The notes below the pieces were generated by a model. The model saw only the letters and a program-made list of their open reading frames with translations, had not been told where the DNA came from and made no database searches. Shown piece by piece: positions 9,445 to 18,749 of a stretch of 64,000 nucleotides of DNA. Each line of letters starts with the position of its first letter. The stretch's first letter is position 1. The DNA is from Sphingopyxis sp. 113P3 (GTDB taxonomy: Bacteria; Pseudomonadota; Alphaproteobacteria; Sphingomonadales; Sphingomonadaceae): the NCBI RefSeq assembly GCF_001278035.1, contig NZ_CP009452.1:3815501-3879500 (forward strand). The letters run 5' to 3'. The translations under genes and the position numbers were made by a program.

Positions 9445-10287
9445 TTAGCGGAGCAGGTTCATCACGCCCTGCTGGCTCTGGTTCGCCTGCGCGAGCATCG
9501 CCGTCGAGGCTTGGGCAAGGATGCTGGCGGCAGCGAGGTTGGTCGATTCGGCCGAGAAGTCGGCGTCCTCGATGCGCGACTTGGCGTCGGCGAGGTTGGT
9601 GACGGTCGACGTCAGATTGTCGACGGTCGCCTCCAGACGGTTCTGCTGCGCACCCAGGTTCGCGCGTTCGTTTGCAACCGTCTGAATGGCCGTGTCGAGC
9701 GTTGCGAGCGCCGCCGAGGCCGACGACGCAGTCGACAGGTCGATCGGGTCGGTGCCATCATGGACGCCGAGGGCCTCTGCGGTCAGCGCCTTGATCGAGA
9801 TGTCGACCGTCTCGCCGTCGTTGAGGCCGGTCTGGATCGAGATTGTCACCGGATCGGCCGGGTCCGTATCGCCTTTCAGAAGGTCGGTGCCGTTGAAGGT
9901 CGTACGGCTGGCGATGTCGTCGATCTGCGACACCAGCGCGGTGACTTCGGTCTGGATCGCAGCGCGGTCGTCGTCACCGAGCGTACCGTTCGCCGCCTGC
10001 ACCGCCAGTTCGCGCATGCGAACGAGGATGTTCGAGATGTTGCCCATCGCGCCTTCGGCGGTCTGCGCGAGCGAAATGCCGTCGTTCGCGTTGCGAACGG
10101 CCTGGTTGAGGCCGCGGACATTGGCATCCATGCGGGTCGCGATGGCGAGGCCGGCGGCATCGTCCTTCGCGCTGTTGATCCGCTTGCCGCTCGACAGGCG
10201 CTCCATCGCCTGCGACTGCATGCGGTTCGCAACGCGCGAATTATTCTGGGCGCGCAGCGCGCTCACATTCGTGTTGATGACAGTCAT
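9445..10287 (-). CDS. fliC: Flagellin, copy 1
   Basis: Structural subunit of the flagellar filament, 280 residues, with conserved coiled-coil ends and a short variable centre, and no cysteine. The N-terminus [20 protein letters not shown] and the C-terminus [10 protein letters not shown] are typical. Residues 1-122 are identical to copy 2; the centre (about 123-200) is different. The D1 segment reads [15 protein letters not shown] clear AAGGA ribosome site lies ahead of the ATG, in a leader shared with copy 2. A sigma-28-like promoter lies about 70-100 bases upstream on the minus strand. The hairpin at 9362-9396 ends the transcript. Confidence 0.96.
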   Translation of the reverse strand: MTVINTNVSALRAQNNSRVANRMQSQAMERLSSGKRINSAKDDAAGLAIATRMDANVRGLNQAVRNANDGISLAQTAEGAMGNISNILVRMRELAVQAANGTLGDDDRAAIQTEVTALVSQIDDIASRTTFNGTDLLKGDTDPADPVTISIQTGLNDGETVDISIKALTAEALGVHDGTDPIDLSTASSASAALATLDTAIQTVANERANLGAQQNRLEATVDNLTSTVTNLADAKSRIEDADFSAESTNLAAASILAQASTAMLAQANQSQQGVMNLLR

Positions 10288-10356
10288 GGTCTTCCTTTCC
10301 AGCCCCCCAAAGGGCCATTCCCGTAGTGTGAGGGCTCACTGAGCTTCACGAAGATA

Positions 10357-10385
10357 ATGACGGCGGGCAGGGACAAAGCTTAAGC
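10357..10385 (-). promoter_or_regulatory. Predicted sigma-28 (FliA) promoter of flagellin 1
   Basis: On the minus strand the sequence reads GCTTAAGC, 13 bases, GCCGTCAT, equivalent to TTAA-N15-GCCGTCA. It resembles the FliA consensus TAAA-N15-GCCGATAA with the same spacing. The same motif and spacing recur before flagellin 2, fliD and flgM, and fliA lies in the same locus. Confidence 0.75.
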
Positions 10386-10437
10386 GCGAGCGTCAAAAAA
10401 ATGGCGATGCGTAACAAACGGCCATCTCCCAATGGAA

Positions 10438-10465
10438 GATGCCCCGGCCGTGGGGCCGGGGCATC
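10438..10465. terminator. Hairpin downstream of flagellin 2
   Basis: A perfect twelve-base-pair stem, GATGCCCCGGCC/GGCCGGGGCATC, with a four-base loop lies just after the flagellin 2 stop on the minus strand. It is a copy of the terminator stem after flagellin 1, but here no T-tract follows in either direction. It may terminate weakly or only stabilise the 3' end of the mRNA. Confidence 0.6.
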
Positions 10466-10515
10466 CTGTCGGGCTGTCAAAGGGACCAACCAGATACAGC
10501 CCGATAATATGCGCC

Positions 10516-11388
10516 TTAGCGGAGCAGGTTCATCACGCCCTGCTGGCTCTGGTTCGCCTGCGCGAGCATCGCCGTCGACGCTTGGGCAAGGATGCTGGCG
10601 GCAGCGAGGTTGGTCGATTCGGCCGAGAAGTCGGCGTCCTCGATGCGCGACTTGGCGTCGGCGAGGTTGGTGACGGTCGACGTCAGATTGTCGACGGTCG
10701 CCTCCAGGCGGTTCTGCTGCGCACCCAGGTTCGCGCGCTGCGTCGCAACGGTCTGGATCGCGCCGTCGAGAATGGCAAGCGCCGCCGAAGCATCGGCCGC
10801 AGTCGCGAGGCTGATGTCGGACACCGCCGAACCGGCGACAAGAGTCGGCGCCGTGTCGGGATCGCTGTCGGCGTCCTCCACCGCACCAATGGCACTGGCC
10901 TGAAGGTCGGCGATCGCGATCGTCACCTTCTCACCGCTGTTGATGCCGGTCTGGATGTCGATCGACGCCCCGCCGGCCAGCAGGTCGGTACCATTGAACG
11001 TGGTGCGGGTCGCAATATCGCCGATCTGCGACACCAGCGCGGTGACTTCGGTCTGGATCGCAGCGCGGTCGTCGTCACCGAGCGTACCGTTCGCCGCCTG
11101 CACCGCCAGTTCGCGCATGCGAACGAGGATGTTCGAGATGTTGCCCATCGCGCCTTCGGCGGTCTGCGCGAGCGAAATGCCGTCGTTCGCGTTGCGAACG
11201 GCCTGGTTGAGGCCGCGGACATTGGCATCCATGCGGGTCGCGATGGCGAGGCCGGCGGCATCGTCCTTCGCGCTGTTGATCCGCTTGCCGCTCGACAGGC
11301 GCTCCATCGCCTGCGACTGCATGCGGTTCGCAACGCGCGAATTATTCTGGGCGCGCAGCGCGCTCACATTCGTGTTGATGACAGTCAT
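10516..11388 (-). CDS. fliC: Flagellin, copy 2
   Basis: Second filament subunit, 290 residues, a paralogue of the adjacent flagellin. The first 122 residues are identical to copy 1 and the last 75 or so nearly identical. The central part (about 123-215) differs and carries an acidic stretch ([15 protein letters not shown]). It has the same leader and ribosome site as copy 1, with its own sigma-28-like promoter upstream. Identity of the flanks with divergence of the centre suggests gene conversion, or selection on the surface-exposed part. Confidence 0.96.
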   Translation of the reverse strand: MTVINTNVSALRAQNNSRVANRMQSQAMERLSSGKRINSAKDDAAGLAIATRMDANVRGLNQAVRNANDGISLAQTAEGAMGNISNILVRMRELAVQAANGTLGDDDRAAIQTEVTALVSQIGDIATRTTFNGTDLLAGGASIDIQTGINSGEKVTIAIADLQASAIGAVEDADSDPDTAPTLVAGSAVSDISLATAADASAALAILDGAIQTVATQRANLGAQQNRLEATVDNLTSTVTNLADAKSRIEDADFSAESTNLAAASILAQASTAMLAQANQSQQGVMNLLR

Positions 11389-11459
11389 GGTCTTCCTTTC
11401 CAGCCCCCCAAAGGGCCATTCCCGTAGTGTGAGGGCTCACTGAGCGTTCACGAGAGCCT

Positions 11460-11488
11460 GTAACGGCGCGGCGCGCGGACGTTTAAGC
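11460..11488 (-). promoter_or_regulatory. Predicted sigma-28 (FliA) promoter of flagellin 2
   Basis: The minus strand reads GCTTAAAC, 13 bases, GCCGTTAC. The spacer differs completely from that of the flagellin 1 promoter while both boxes are kept, which argues that the boxes are under selection rather than simply copied with the duplication. Confidence 0.75.
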
Positions 11489-11572
11489 CCGGTGTGTCAA
11501 AAAATTGCCGAGCGACCGTTCTTCCTCATTCCCGATCCAATCATCCTGTTGAAATACAGGGATAAACTTTTT

Positions 11573-11588
11573 TGGCACACGCTTTGCA
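11573..11588 (+). promoter_or_regulatory. Predicted sigma-54 promoter of the fliE-flhB operon
   Basis: The sequence TGGCACACGCTTTGCA has the invariant GG and GC elements ten bases apart and matches TGGCAC-N5-TTGCA closely. It lies about 50 bases ahead of fliE, with nothing else coding in between. The flagellar locus encodes a matching sigma-54 activator at 25.2-26.2 kb. Confidence 0.88.
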
Positions 11589-11638
11589 TACTTCTTTGGG
11601 CGCGTGGCGACCCGCCGCGCCCAGGACGGATGAGAGAG

Positions 11639-11983
11639 ATGAGCACGATCGACCAGAGCCGACTGCTGCAGATGCGCAGTTCGATCCTCAGCCAGAACCA
11701 GGCGCTGCAACGCGCCGCGGGCCGCGGCGCTGCGGCCGGCGGCATCGATGGCAGCGGGGAAACGCCCGATTTCGGTTCGGCGATCTCGGCCGCGCTGCAG
11801 CAGGTCAACGCGCAGCAGGCACGCGCAAGCGACCTTAGCGAGGCTTATGAGCGCGGCGACACCCATGACATCGTCAGCGTGATGATCGAGCGCCAGAAGG
11901 CTTCGCTCGGTTTCGAGACGACGCTTCAGGTGCGCAACAAGCTGCTCTCCGCCTACCGCGACATCATGAACATGCCGGTGTAA
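11639..11983 (+). CDS. fliE: FliE, hook-basal body junction protein
   Basis: Small protein that joins the MS ring to the rod and is exported through the flagellar type III system; 114 residues, near the usual size. The ATG at 11639 (MSTIDQSRLLQMRSSI) was preferred over an in-frame ATG nine bases upstream because of spacing from AGGA at 11623. The C-terminal half has the conserved MIERQKASLGFETTLQVRNK segment and ends YRDIMNMPV. It is first in a long flagellar operon and separated from fliF by three bases. Confidence 0.93.
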   Translation: MSTIDQSRLLQMRSSILSQNQALQRAAGRGAAAGGIDGSGETPDFGSAISAALQQVNAQQARASDLSEAYERGDTHDIVSVMIERQKASLGFETTLQVRNKLLSAYRDIMNMPV

Positions 11984-11986
11984 ACG

Positions 11987-13633
11987 ATGGCCGATACCCA
12001 GATCCTCGCGCCCGTTCCCAACGCCGGCCGCTTTCCGGTCCCCGCCCTTGCGGACCGCATCGAACCGCTTCGCCAGTTCGTCAGCCAACCTGCCGTCCAG
12101 CGCGCGCTCCCCGCCATTGCGATGAGCGCAGCAATCGGGATGGCCGCGCTCGCCTATTTCACGATGCAGGCCGCTCCGCAGACGCAGCTGTTCGCGGGGC
12201 TGGACGATGCCGACAAGGCGGCGGTCGCCGAGGCGCTGCAGTCGCAAGGTATTGGTCATACGATCGACCCTGTTACCGGCGCGCTCACCGTTGATGCCGA
12301 CAAGCTCTATCAGGCGCGCATCGCGCTCGCAGGCCAGGGCCTCCCCAAGGCGCAGCCGAGCGGCGACAGTCTGATCGCGGCGCTGCCGATGGGATCGAGC
12401 CGTGCGATCGAGGGAGAGACGCTGCGCGCCGCGCGCGAGGCCGACCTTGCGCGCACGATCGAGGCAATTGATGCGGTGAAGAGCGCGCGCATCCATATCG
12501 CCGCCCCCGAGCCCAGCCTGTTCGTCCGCGAGGACAAGCCCGCAACGGCTTCCGTCATGCTGACGCTGCAGAACGGTCGCTCGCTATCCGACGGGCAGGT
12601 TCAAGCCATCCGCTTCCTCGTCGCTTCCTCGGTGCCTGGCATGAATGCCGATCGGGTATCGGTAATCGACCAGCGCGGCGCCTTGCTGTCCGATGCTGCC
12701 ACGTCGAGCGACATGCAGGCCTTCCAGCTCCAGACGCAGATGGAGGACCGCTTCCGCCGCGCCCTCGATACCCTGCTCGGCCCGATCTTCGGCGCCGGCA
12801 ATTATACCGTCGAGGTCCACGCTGACGTCGACATGTCCGAAAGCCAGGCCACGCGTGAAAGCTTCCCCGAGAATGACCGGGCGCTGACGAGCGAACAGAT
12901 AACCAAATCGGTCAGCGGGCAAGGGACCGCACCCGCGGTCGGCATTCCCGGCGCCTTGTCGAACCAGCCGCCGCCGGCAACCAGCCTGTCGCAAACGCCC
13001 ACCCCCGCCAGTACTGCCGCAGGTCCAGGCACGGAAAGCAACGAACGCGCCGCGCGATCTTATGAGGTCGGACGGGAGATTTCGGTGACCCATCAGCCGC
13101 AGGGGCGCCTGCGCCGCGTGTCGGTTGCGGTCGCTCTCAATCAGGGCGCGAAGGCGCTGGGGCAGGCCGACCTTGCCAAGATCGACAATCTGGTAAAGGG
13201 CGCGATCGGCTTCGACGCAGCCCGGGGCGATCAGGTCGCGATCGGCCAGCGTCCCTTCGCCAAGATTGAAGACACAAGCCCCGCTTTCTGGGATCAGGGC
13301 TGGTTCCTGCCGCTGGTGAAGCAGCTCGGCGCGATCCTTGCTGCGGTCCTCGCCTTCCTATTTGTCGGCCGGCCGCTGATCAAGTCTGCAAAGGAGCGGG
13401 CCGCAACACGCGCCGAGCGCGACGCCGCGCTCGAAGAATCTCTCCTCGCGGCGACCGACGCACCGCCCGCGCTCGCGGGCCGCCGGGCGGGACGCGAAAT
13501 CACGCTCGAAATGATCGAAGCCGCGCCGAGCTACGAGGCGCGCGCCAATCTGGTCCGCGAATTCGTCCGCCAGGATTCGGCCCGCGCTGCGCTCGTGGTG
13601 CGCCAACTGATGCAGGAGGGCGCCCGTGGCTGA
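11987..13633 (+). CDS. fliF: FliF, flagellar MS-ring protein
   Basis: Forms the membrane ring at the base of the flagellum, 548 residues, full length. There is a transmembrane helix near residues 45-65 (ALPAIAMSAAIGMAALAYF), then ring-building motifs (YQARIALAGQGLPK), a proline/threonine-rich linker near 315-345 and a second helix near 445-465. The cytoplasmic tail that binds FliG ends in QDSARAALVVRQLMQEGARG. The stop overlaps the fliG GTG start. Confidence 0.97.
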   Translation: MADTQILAPVPNAGRFPVPALADRIEPLRQFVSQPAVQRALPAIAMSAAIGMAALAYFTMQAAPQTQLFAGLDDADKAAVAEALQSQGIGHTIDPVTGALTVDADKLYQARIALAGQGLPKAQPSGDSLIAALPMGSSRAIEGETLRAAREADLARTIEAIDAVKSARIHIAAPEPSLFVREDKPATASVMLTLQNGRSLSDGQVQAIRFLVASSVPGMNADRVSVIDQRGALLSDAATSSDMQAFQLQTQMEDRFRRALDTLLGPIFGAGNYTVEVHADVDMSESQATRESFPENDRALTSEQITKSVSGQGTAPAVGIPGALSNQPPPATSLSQTPTPASTAAGPGTESNERAARSYEVGREISVTHQPQGRLRRVSVAVALNQGAKALGQADLAKIDNLVKGAIGFDAARGDQVAIGQRPFAKIEDTSPAFWDQGWFLPLVKQLGAILAAVLAFLFVGRPLIKSAKERAATRAERDAALEESLLAATDAPPALAGRRAGREITLEMIEAAPSYEARANLVREFVRQDSARAALVVRQLMQEGARG

Positions 13634-14657
13634 GCTCGATCCCGCCCTCGGCGTTGCTCCGGCCCAGCCAGTGGACGGCTCGGCGGCTGCTGCCATCCTC
13701 CTCATGCTGCTCGACGAAAGCGAGGCGGCCGCAATCCTCAAGCACCTTGGTCCTGACGAGGTCCGCCAGCTCGCCAAGGCGATGTTCGACACTGCGAGTG
13801 CGACCGAGAGCGAGATCGACCAAGCGCTCGACCGCTTTGTCACCCGCAGCCGCTCGGTGAGCGCGCTCGCGGTCGGTGCCGATACGCGAATCCGCACGGT
13901 GATCAATCAGGCGGTCGGCAATGTCCGCGCGGACAATATTCTTGCCGCGGTTGCCCCGCAGTCGAGCGCGGCATCACTCGAGATGCTGCGCTGGATGGAT
14001 GTCGATGCGATCAGCGCGCTGCTCGCAAGCGAGCATCCGCAGGTCGGCGCGCTCATCCTCTCGGTGCTCGTTCCCGACGTCGCCGCGCGTGCAATCGAAA
14101 CGCTCGACGAAGGCCTGCAAGCCGATCTCGTGTTGCGAGCCGCGATGCTGAATGCTGTCCCTGCTGCCGCGATCGAAGACCTTGAAGCCGTCCTCGCCGC
14201 CGCCAATGTTGGCGGACAGCGCGTCGCGAAGCAGCCGATCGGCGGCCCAAGCGACGTGGCCAAGATCATGAAAGTGATGCCGCGCCATCTGTCCGAACGG
14301 ACTATCCGGGCGCTCAAGAAGCACGACCGCCAGCTCGCCCAGACGATCGAGGAAGAGATGTTCGTCTTCGACAATCTGCGCGACCTCGACATGCGCAGCC
14401 TCGGCACGGTGCTGCGCGCGGTCGACGCCGCACAGCTGGCGCTGGCGCTCAAGGGCGCCGACGATGCGATGGCCGACCTGTGCCTCTCGACGATGTCGAA
14501 GCGTGCCTCGGAGACGATCCGCGACGAGATGGCCGAAATGACGATGGTCAAGCGTGCCGATGTCGACGAGGCGCAGAAGAGCATCATGCAAGTCGTTCGG
14601 CAGATGGCAGCGGCGGGTGAAATCGTCATCGGCGGCGGAGCTGACGACTATGTCTGA
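13626..14657 (+). CDS. fliG: FliG, flagellar motor switch protein
   Basis: Rotor component that binds FliF and FliM and interacts with MotA to generate torque; 343 residues, normal length. The start is a GTG overlapping the end of fliF by eight bases. The middle domain carries the EHPQ motif (LLASEHPQVGALILSVL), and the C-terminal torque domain has the charged helix around DLCLSTMSKRASETIRDEM. It is coupled to fliH, whose ATG lies inside the last codons. Confidence 0.97.
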   Translation: MAELDPALGVAPAQPVDGSAAAAILLMLLDESEAAAILKHLGPDEVRQLAKAMFDTASATESEIDQALDRFVTRSRSVSALAVGADTRIRTVINQAVGNVRADNILAAVAPQSSAASLEMLRWMDVDAISALLASEHPQVGALILSVLVPDVAARAIETLDEGLQADLVLRAAMLNAVPAAAIEDLEAVLAAANVGGQRVAKQPIGGPSDVAKIMKVMPRHLSERTIRALKKHDRQLAQTIEEEMFVFDNLRDLDMRSLGTVLRAVDAAQLALALKGADDAMADLCLSTMSKRASETIRDEMAEMTMVKRADVDEAQKSIMQVVRQMAAAGEIVIGGGADDYV

Positions 14658-15261
14658 CCGCAGCGCCGAAACCGGCTTTGCCCCGATCGCGCTCACCGCT
14701 GCCATGGCGCGCACCACCGGCTTCCGACCGCGCTTGTTCGAGCCCGTTGCGCCGGCTGTCGAGGTTCGGCCCGAGGTCTGCGAGCCCGCCGAAAGCGAAC
14801 CCGCACAAGACCCTTTCGCGCTCGGCCTGGCCGAGGGCCAGCGCCTCGCCGAAGCCGCCTTCGCCGCCGAGCGCCACCAACTGCTAGCGCTCGTTGCCGC
14901 CGCCGAGGCGCTGCAGGACGAACCGAGCGAGGAGCTCGCGCAGATGATCGCCGAGACCGTGGAACGGCTCGTCCGCCAGATCGTCGCCGCCGCGCCGATC
15001 GACGCTGCCTGGCTCGCGGCGCAGGCGGAAACCGCGGCATCGATGATCGCTGAATGCGACAAGGCACGCACCTTGTGGGTTCATCCCGCCGACGCGGCCC
15101 TGCTTGTCGACTGCCCTCTGACGCTCCCCGTCGAGGCCGATGCTTCCATGATGCGGGGCACCGTCCGCATCGAGACGTCCGCGGGGTGGATCGAGCATGG
15201 CAGGTCGGTCTATCTCGACGAGCTACGCGCTGCCCTTGGCCGCGAGGAAGAGCGCGCGTGA
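14650..15261 (+). CDS. fliH: FliH, flagellar export ATPase regulator
   Basis: Stator-like partner that docks the ATPase FliI to the export gate. The ATG at 14650 gives 203 residues and overlaps the fliG stop by eight bases. The N-terminus is poorly conserved, as is usual. A helical central segment (residues about 58-110) leads into a FliH/YscL-type C-terminal domain (LWVHPADAALL, GTVRIETSAGWIEHG). Identification rests on that domain and on its place between fliG and fliI. Confidence 0.9.
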   Translation: MSDRSAETGFAPIALTAAMARTTGFRPRLFEPVAPAVEVRPEVCEPAESEPAQDPFALGLAEGQRLAEAAFAAERHQLLALVAAAEALQDEPSEELAQMIAETVERLVRQIVAAAPIDAAWLAAQAETAASMIAECDKARTLWVHPADAALLVDCPLTLPVEADASMMRGTVRIETSAGWIEHGRSVYLDELRAALGREEERA

Positions 15262-16589
15262 CGCGGCGTCTCGCCATGACCGCGCAGCAGCTGCTCGCGC
15301 CGATCGATCTCGCCAAGGCGAGTCCGCGCCGTATCGGCACGCTCGTCGCTCACGAGGGGATCATGCTTGAAGTCTCGGGCTTTCCGCAGCCGCTCGGCAG
15401 CAATGTCCGCATCAAGTCGGCGAGCGGAGATTATGTGAATGGCGAGGTCGTCGGCTTTCGAGGCCACCGCAGCCTGGTTCTCCCCTTCGACACCAACCAG
15501 CCGCTCGTCACCGGCGCACCGGTCGAACCGCATGGGGCATCGAGCATGGTGCCCGTCGGCAAGGCTCTTCTGGGCCGCATCATGGACGCGCAGGGCAATC
15601 CGCTCGACGGCCGTCCGCCGGTCAAATCGCAATTCCAGTGGCCGCTCGCCGGACGCAAGGTCAATCCGCTGCGCCGCGGCCGGGTGACAAGGCCGCTCAA
15701 CATGGGGGTGCGCGCCATCAACGGGCTGCTCACCGTCGGGGAAGGCCAGCGCGTCGCGATCGTCGCCGGATCAGGCGTGGGCAAATCGGTGCTGATGGGT
15801 CAGATGATCGCGGGTACCGAATGCGACGTCATCGTTGTCGGGCTCATCGGCGAGCGTAGTCGCGAGGTCAGCGATTTCGTCGAGACCAAGCTGCCGCCCG
15901 CTGTGCGCAAGAAATCGGTCGTCGTCGCCGTCCCGGCTGATCATCCGCCGCTGCTTCGTCTTCGCGCCGCGATGCGCGCGACCGCGATCGCCGAGGCCTT
16001 TCGCCACGAAGGAAAGAAGGTTTTGCTGCTGATCGACAGCCTGACCCGCGTTGCGCATGCGCAGCGCGAAATCGGGCTGACGCTCGGCGAGCCGCCGACG
16101 ATGAAGGGCTATCCGCCGTCGGTGTTCGCGCTCATCCCCTCGCTCTGCGAGCGTGCAGGCATCGACCGCGAAACGGGCGGCTCAGTCACGGCGCTTTACA
16201 CCGTGCTGGCCGACGGCGGCGACATCGAGGATCCGGTGGTCGACTCCGCGCGCGCGATCGTCGACGGGCATATCATCCTGTCGCGCACCCTCGCCGAGCA
16301 GGGGGTCTATCCCGCGATCGACGTCGCACGCTCGCTCTCTCGCACCATGGCGGATTCGGTCGACGCGGCGCATCTCGCAGCCGCCGCGCGCTTTCGCCAG
16401 CTTTGGTCGGCTTATGAAGAAAATCGCGACCTGATGCTGATGGGGGCATATGTCGCCGGCGGCGATCCCGTGCTCGACGAAGCCATCGCCCGCCATGCCG
16501 ACCAGCTCGCCTTTGTCACCCAGCCTGCCGGAACGCAGGTCGATTTCGCCACGTCTCGCCAATCTCTCATCGAAGGATATCCTGCATGA
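15258..16589 (+). CDS. fliI: FliI, flagellum-specific ATPase
   Basis: Hexameric F1-beta-like ATPase that energises the release and unfolding of export substrates. The chosen GTG at 15258 overlaps the fliH stop (GTGA) and gives 443 residues, the normal length; an ATG six codons later is an alternative. The P-loop AGSGVGKSVLMGQM lies near residue 168, and the signature PPSVFALIPSLCERAG and a Walker B region (VLLLIDSLTRVAHAQREIG) are present. Confidence 0.96.
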   Translation: MTRRLAMTAQQLLAPIDLAKASPRRIGTLVAHEGIMLEVSGFPQPLGSNVRIKSASGDYVNGEVVGFRGHRSLVLPFDTNQPLVTGAPVEPHGASSMVPVGKALLGRIMDAQGNPLDGRPPVKSQFQWPLAGRKVNPLRRGRVTRPLNMGVRAINGLLTVGEGQRVAIVAGSGVGKSVLMGQMIAGTECDVIVVGLIGERSREVSDFVETKLPPAVRKKSVVVAVPADHPPLLRLRAAMRATAIAEAFRHEGKKVLLLIDSLTRVAHAQREIGLTLGEPPTMKGYPPSVFALIPSLCERAGIDRETGGSVTALYTVLADGGDIEDPVVDSARAIVDGHIILSRTLAEQGVYPAIDVARSLSRTMADSVDAAHLAAAARFRQLWSAYEENRDLMLMGAYVAGGDPVLDEAIARHADQLAFVTQPAGTQVDFATSRQSLIEGYPA

Positions 16590-17032
16590 CTACCCGCACC
16601 GCACGCCGCAAACGTATCATTCGCGTGCGTTCCGTCGAGCATCAGATGGCAGAGGCCAATCTGGCGCGGGCCAATGGCGAGCTTGCCAATCTGGTCGAGC
16701 TTGCGAAGCGGCTCGAAACGCTGCGCGTGGACCTCGCGATGGCCAAGGGCGAGGTCGCCGGCCGCGCGCTCAATTCGATCGGCGAGCTCGCGATGCGGCT
16801 CGACATGGCCAAGGAAAATCTCACCGCGCCGCTGAGCCACGCAAGCGCGCGCCGCGACCAGCTGGGCGCGCTTGCTCGCCGCGCGATGGCGAAGGAGGAA
16901 TCCGCGGTGCGCCTCTATGAGCGCGGCCGCAAGTCGGCCGAACAGGAATTGGAGCGCCGCAGCGACGCCGATCGTCCGCACCGGCCCCGCGGCGGCATGC
17001 AGCTGCGCCTGATCGAAGGTGGCATCGCATGA
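16586..17032 (+). CDS. fliJ: FliJ, flagellar export chaperone (coiled coil)
   Basis: Small helical protein that couples FliI to FlhA and escorts substrates. The 148-residue product is charged and helical throughout, with heptad-like leucines from about residue 20 to 120 (LANGELANLVELAKRLETLR). Sequence conservation in FliJ is low, so the call rests on size, coiled-coil character and position between fliI and fliK. It starts on an ATGA overlap and ends on another. Confidence 0.8.
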   Translation: MTTRTARRKRIIRVRSVEHQMAEANLARANGELANLVELAKRLETLRVDLAMAKGEVAGRALNSIGELAMRLDMAKENLTAPLSHASARRDQLGALARRAMAKEESAVRLYERGRKSAEQELERRSDADRPHRPRGGMQLRLIEGGIA

Positions 17033-18123
17033 TGAGCGCGCTGCCCCAGGCGCCCGCGCAGGCAGGGATTTCCGCGATTCTCGCCACTGTGGGTGGCGGG
17101 CGGCCGGGCGAGTCCGGTAGCGGCTTCAACCAGCTGTTCGCGGGGCTTCCCGCCGAGCAGCCAATCGACGCCGCACCCACGCTGCCAAATGGCGAACTGC
17201 CGCTCGAGATCGCGGGCGATCCCGGGCAGGCGAAAGACGCGCTTGCGTCGCAGCTCGCCCTCTTGTCAGAACCGGCGGCCGCTGCCGCGCCAGGCAAGCC
17301 GCATTCGGCCCCTGGCGCGAGCGCGGCGGCGGCGCTGCTTTCCGTCCTCGATCAGGGCCTTTCTGTCGCCCAGTCGCCCGCCGCCGCGTCGGGAACGATC
17401 GCGGGAGCAAGGGCAACCCCCCTCATCGACGTCGCCAACGGAGCTGCGGTGGAGGAGGACACGTCTGCTTCGCCCGATGCGTCCCCTGATGTGCCGGCAC
17501 TGCTCGCTGCAATCCTGCCCTCTGACGCCGCACCGGCCGCACCGCAGGCGGCCGAGCCCGTCCTGCAGATTGCCACCGCGGCTAAGAGCGCCACGTCGAT
17601 TGTCCCCGATACCGGCGCGTCGATGGCTGTCATCTTCGCGCAGCCTGCGACGCACGCGGCCCCCGCGGTCCTTCCGGCCGCCAGCGCAGCGCCCATCGCT
17701 GAGCGCGTGCTCGATCTCGCTTCGGACGATGCGTGGATAGCACAGCTCGCCTCGGACATTGCGGCGACGAAGTCCCAGACCGGCGACATCAGCTTTCGCC
17801 TGATGCCGCGTCACCTCGGCCGGCTCGATGTCGCAATGACCAGCGATGATGCCGGCGTCTCCGTAAAGCTCGACACCCAGCATGAGGCGACCGCGACGAT
17901 TGTTCACGCGGCGCAGGGCAAGCTTGTCGACGACCTGCGCCAGCAAGGCGTCCGCGTCGTCGGCGCCGAGGTGACCTGCACGCCGGGTGAGACCGGTCGC
18001 CAGTCGCAGGGTCAGGGCCGCGCGCCCGCAAACGACCCCGCGCACCTCATCGAAACCGCCGGCGAGCACGCCGAACCGCATCGCGAAGACCGCACCGCCT
18101 CGCGCCGCGGCCGCTTCGCCTGA
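17029..18123 (+). CDS. fliK: FliK, hook-length control protein
   Basis: Secreted ruler that measures the hook and switches export specificity. The 364-residue product has a long low-complexity Ala/Pro-rich N-terminal part. The C-terminal hook-length domain holds the family motif LMPRHLGRLDVAMTSDDAG near residue 255. The tail is rich in charged residues. Its place after fliJ and before fliL is the standard order. Confidence 0.9.
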   Translation: MMSALPQAPAQAGISAILATVGGGRPGESGSGFNQLFAGLPAEQPIDAAPTLPNGELPLEIAGDPGQAKDALASQLALLSEPAAAAAPGKPHSAPGASAAAALLSVLDQGLSVAQSPAAASGTIAGARATPLIDVANGAAVEEDTSASPDASPDVPALLAAILPSDAAPAAPQAAEPVLQIATAAKSATSIVPDTGASMAVIFAQPATHAAPAVLPAASAAPIAERVLDLASDDAWIAQLASDIAATKSQTGDISFRLMPRHLGRLDVAMTSDDAGVSVKLDTQHEATATIVHAAQGKLVDDLRQQGVRVVGAEVTCTPGETGRQSQGQGRAPANDPAHLIETAGEHAEPHREDRTASRRGRFA

Positions 18124-18140
18124 ACTGAAAGGGTCGAGCC

Positions 18141-18749
18141 ATGACGAAGGACAAAGCCGAAAGCCCGAAGAAGGGCGGCAAGATGAAAAAGCTGCTCCTG
18201 CTCACGCTGGGTAGCACGATGCTGATCGGCGCGGGGGCCGGCGCAGGCATCTATATGGGCGGCGGTTTTGCCGCCGAAGCCTCAAAGCCGGAGGACCTTT
18301 ATCCCAAGCTCGTTCTGCGCAGCAAAAGCGGCGAGGCGGCACCCGCCAGCGAAGCGGGCAAGGAGGAGGCACCGCTGAAGGTTGGCACGGTGTCGGTGCC
18401 CAACGACCGCTTCAAGGTCGATCCGCGCAAATATGAAATCACCTACATCCCGGTCGATCAGGCCTTCACCACGAACCTCGCCGACGGGTCAGGCTTCTTG
18501 CAGGTCGGAATCAGCCTCGCGACCTTCTATGACGGCAAGCTCGTCTCCAATGTCCGGCGCCAGATGGTGCCGATCCGTTCGGCGGTGCTGATGGTACTCG
18601 CCGAGCAGGACCCGGCGCTGCTTTCCACCTCGCATGGCAAGCAGCAGCTCCAGCGGCGTCTGACCGGCGCGATCAACGCAGTGCTGCGCGAGAAGGAAGG
18701 CTTCGGCGGCGTCGACAACGTCTATTTCACGAGCCTGGTGATCCAGTGA
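18141..18749 (+). CDS. fliL: FliL, basal body-associated stator support protein
   Basis: Single-pass inner-membrane protein that rings the stator and helps torque generation. It is 202 residues long: a basic N-terminus (KDKAESPKKGGKMKK), one transmembrane helix at about 17-40, then a periplasmic domain with the conserved end LTGAINAVLREKEGFGGVDN and VYFTSLVIQ. The stop overlaps the fliM GTG start. Confidence 0.93.
   Translation: MTKDKAESPKKGGKMKKLLLLTLGSTMLIGAGAGAGIYMGGGFAAEASKPEDLYPKLVLRSKSGEAAPASEAGKEEAPLKVGTVSVPNDRFKVDPRKYEITYIPVDQAFTTNLADGSGFLQVGISLATFYDGKLVSNVRRQMVPIRSAVLMVLAEQDPALLSTSHGKQQLQRRLTGAINAVLREKEGFGGVDNVYFTSLVIQ

Larger units (their letters stand above)
9367..11488. repeat. 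Tandem duplication of a flagellin unit (terminator stem, gene, leader)
   Basis: Two units of just over 1 kb are arranged head to tail. Each has the hairpin ATGCCCCGGC...GCCGGGGCAT, a short spacer ending in GCGCCTTAGCGG, a flagellin gene and an almost identical leader of about 60 bases. The units diverge mainly in the central part of the coding region and upstream of the leaders, though even there the promoter motif is kept. The encoded first 122 residues and the C-terminal third are identical or nearly so. Confidence 0.9.
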
